From Parabacteroides sp. (GTDB lineage: Bacteria > Bacteroidota > Bacteroidia > Bacteroidales > Tannerellaceae): a DNA stretch of 36,056 bases. The notes beneath the pieces were generated by a model. That model had not been told where the DNA came from and did no database searches. It saw only the letters and a list, made by a program, of their open reading frames with translations. Positions 35,435-36,056 of the stretch are shown here, piece by piece. Made by a program: the position numbers and the translations under genes. How positions within the stretch are numbered: position 1 is the first letter of the stretch; each line of letters starts with the position of its first letter. The stretch spans positions 1 to 36,056 of the forward strand of contig JAHHQS010000021.1 in the NCBI GenBank assembly GCA_020026285.1. Direction: 5' to 3'.

Positions 35435-36056
35435 AAAATGTTAAATCCGTATTCTTTACTTTCGTCGTTAAATAATACTAAACTCAATATAAACATCTTA
35501 ATTTTTATGCATTTATTGACTTTTATAACTCCTATCAGAAATAAAAAACATTTTCACACCTTTTTGTCCTGTCATAAGACCTGGTTTCTAAAGAAAAGAA
35601 TCTGTTTGTATAATCTACAAAGCATCTATCTTTCATAATGTCAGACAGACCTTTGCTAAACAAGCGTATTCTGAAGCTAAATACTACTTTATCGAAAATA
35701 TTAAAATCTGAATCGGTTAAAGCATGGCAAAAATAAACATAAATATCAGACAAACAAAGGTGTAAACAAGAAATCTTATTGTATTTTTTATAAGCTTTTG
35801 AAATAAACCATTTCATCTGGGACGAAGTTCAAGTAGGTTTTGGGTGAAAGATTGATTGACAAGCAGCTGTTTTTTCCTGCTTTTCACTCAGAGAATCAAC
35901 GACAAAAGCAATTTAACAGTCCGCTGGGGAAAACACAGAATCTTGTTTCTGTAAAAAAGCTGTGATGTTTTTCTGCAAAGGTCAAAGCTTTTTGTAAAAA
36001 CATTGGAGCTTTTGACAAAAACATTGCATTCTTTTTCTTAAAAGGAGGAATGTCTG
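35435..36056. other. Gene-poor AT-rich stretch at the window edge
   Basis: No coding region can be supported in these 622 bases. A 93-codon frame on the minus strand (35535-35816) and a 66-codon frame on the plus strand have no recognisable motif and no good start signal. Two 20-base near-copies, AGCTTTTTGTAAAAACATTG (35986-36005) and AGCTTTTGACAAAAACATTG (36007-36026), lie in tandem with period 21, and the complementary ATGTTTTT appears just before them (35965-35972). GGAGG at 36044-36048 lies one base from an ATG, too close for a normal start. The stretch is probably the regulatory region of a gene beyond the edge. Confidence 0.5.

Noticed and set aside
35535..35816. 93-codon minus-strand frame with an ATG start
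   Set aside because: Unusual residue mix, no recognisable motif, no ribosome-binding site, and it lies in a very AT-rich stretch where such frames arise by chance.

Overview
The window looks like a piece of a Bacteroidales chromosome (Bacteroides/Parabacteroides-like; genus not determined). The evidence is AT-rich DNA, an anaerobic sulfatase-maturase closely resembling the B. thetaiotaomicron enzyme as I remember it, a complete MoxR-BatABCDE aerotolerance operon, a short MenE, DUF3857 transglutaminase-like proteins, and several promoters with the Bacteroidota TAnnTTTG -7 element. I see no tRNA, rRNA, CRISPR array, insertion sequence or phage gene. Apart from one nonsense-disrupted gene the coding sequences look intact.

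Plus-strand half (1-13040). A COG0523/CobW-family metal GTPase gene is interrupted by an in-frame TAA at 557-559 and ends in a strong terminator. A tightly spaced run follows: a DEDDh exonuclease, an N-acetylmuramoyl-L-alanine amidase lipoprotein, the sulfatase maturase, MenE and two tandem DUF3857 proteins. The first DUF3857 protein keeps a transglutaminase triad and the second has lost it. After another terminator come the TldD/TldE protease pair and a YhcH/YjgK/YiaL protein. A long inverted repeat separates this half from the converging minus-strand genes.

Minus-strand signalling cluster (13155-24305, read right to left). The order is: LytTR DNA-binding protein, FHA protein with two membrane helices and a zinc ribbon, promoter, an 84-residue protein with 25 acidic and no basic residues, zinc-ribbon/FHA protein, PP2C phosphatase, membrane-spanning Ser/Thr kinase, TPR/beta-barrel outer-membrane protein, large FN3-like/Kelch-like lipoprotein, serine acetyltransferase and penicillin-binding protein 1C. 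Overlapping or near-touching ends suggest that most of this is co-transcribed. My reading is a phosphothreonine relay that links the cytoplasm to the cell surface and wall. The kinase juxtamembrane segment and the acidic protein both carry Thr-x-x-Asp sites of the kind some FHA domains bind. This is the most novel-looking system in the window; its function is inference.

Right end (24455-36056, minus strand). A DUF2007-USP stress protein and a small HTH protein come first. The operon moxR - DUF58 - membrane protein - batA - batB - batC - batD - batE - PAP2 phosphatase follows, with a plausible promoter near 35430. The last 678 bases hold that promoter and some short AT-rich repeats, and no gene I can support.
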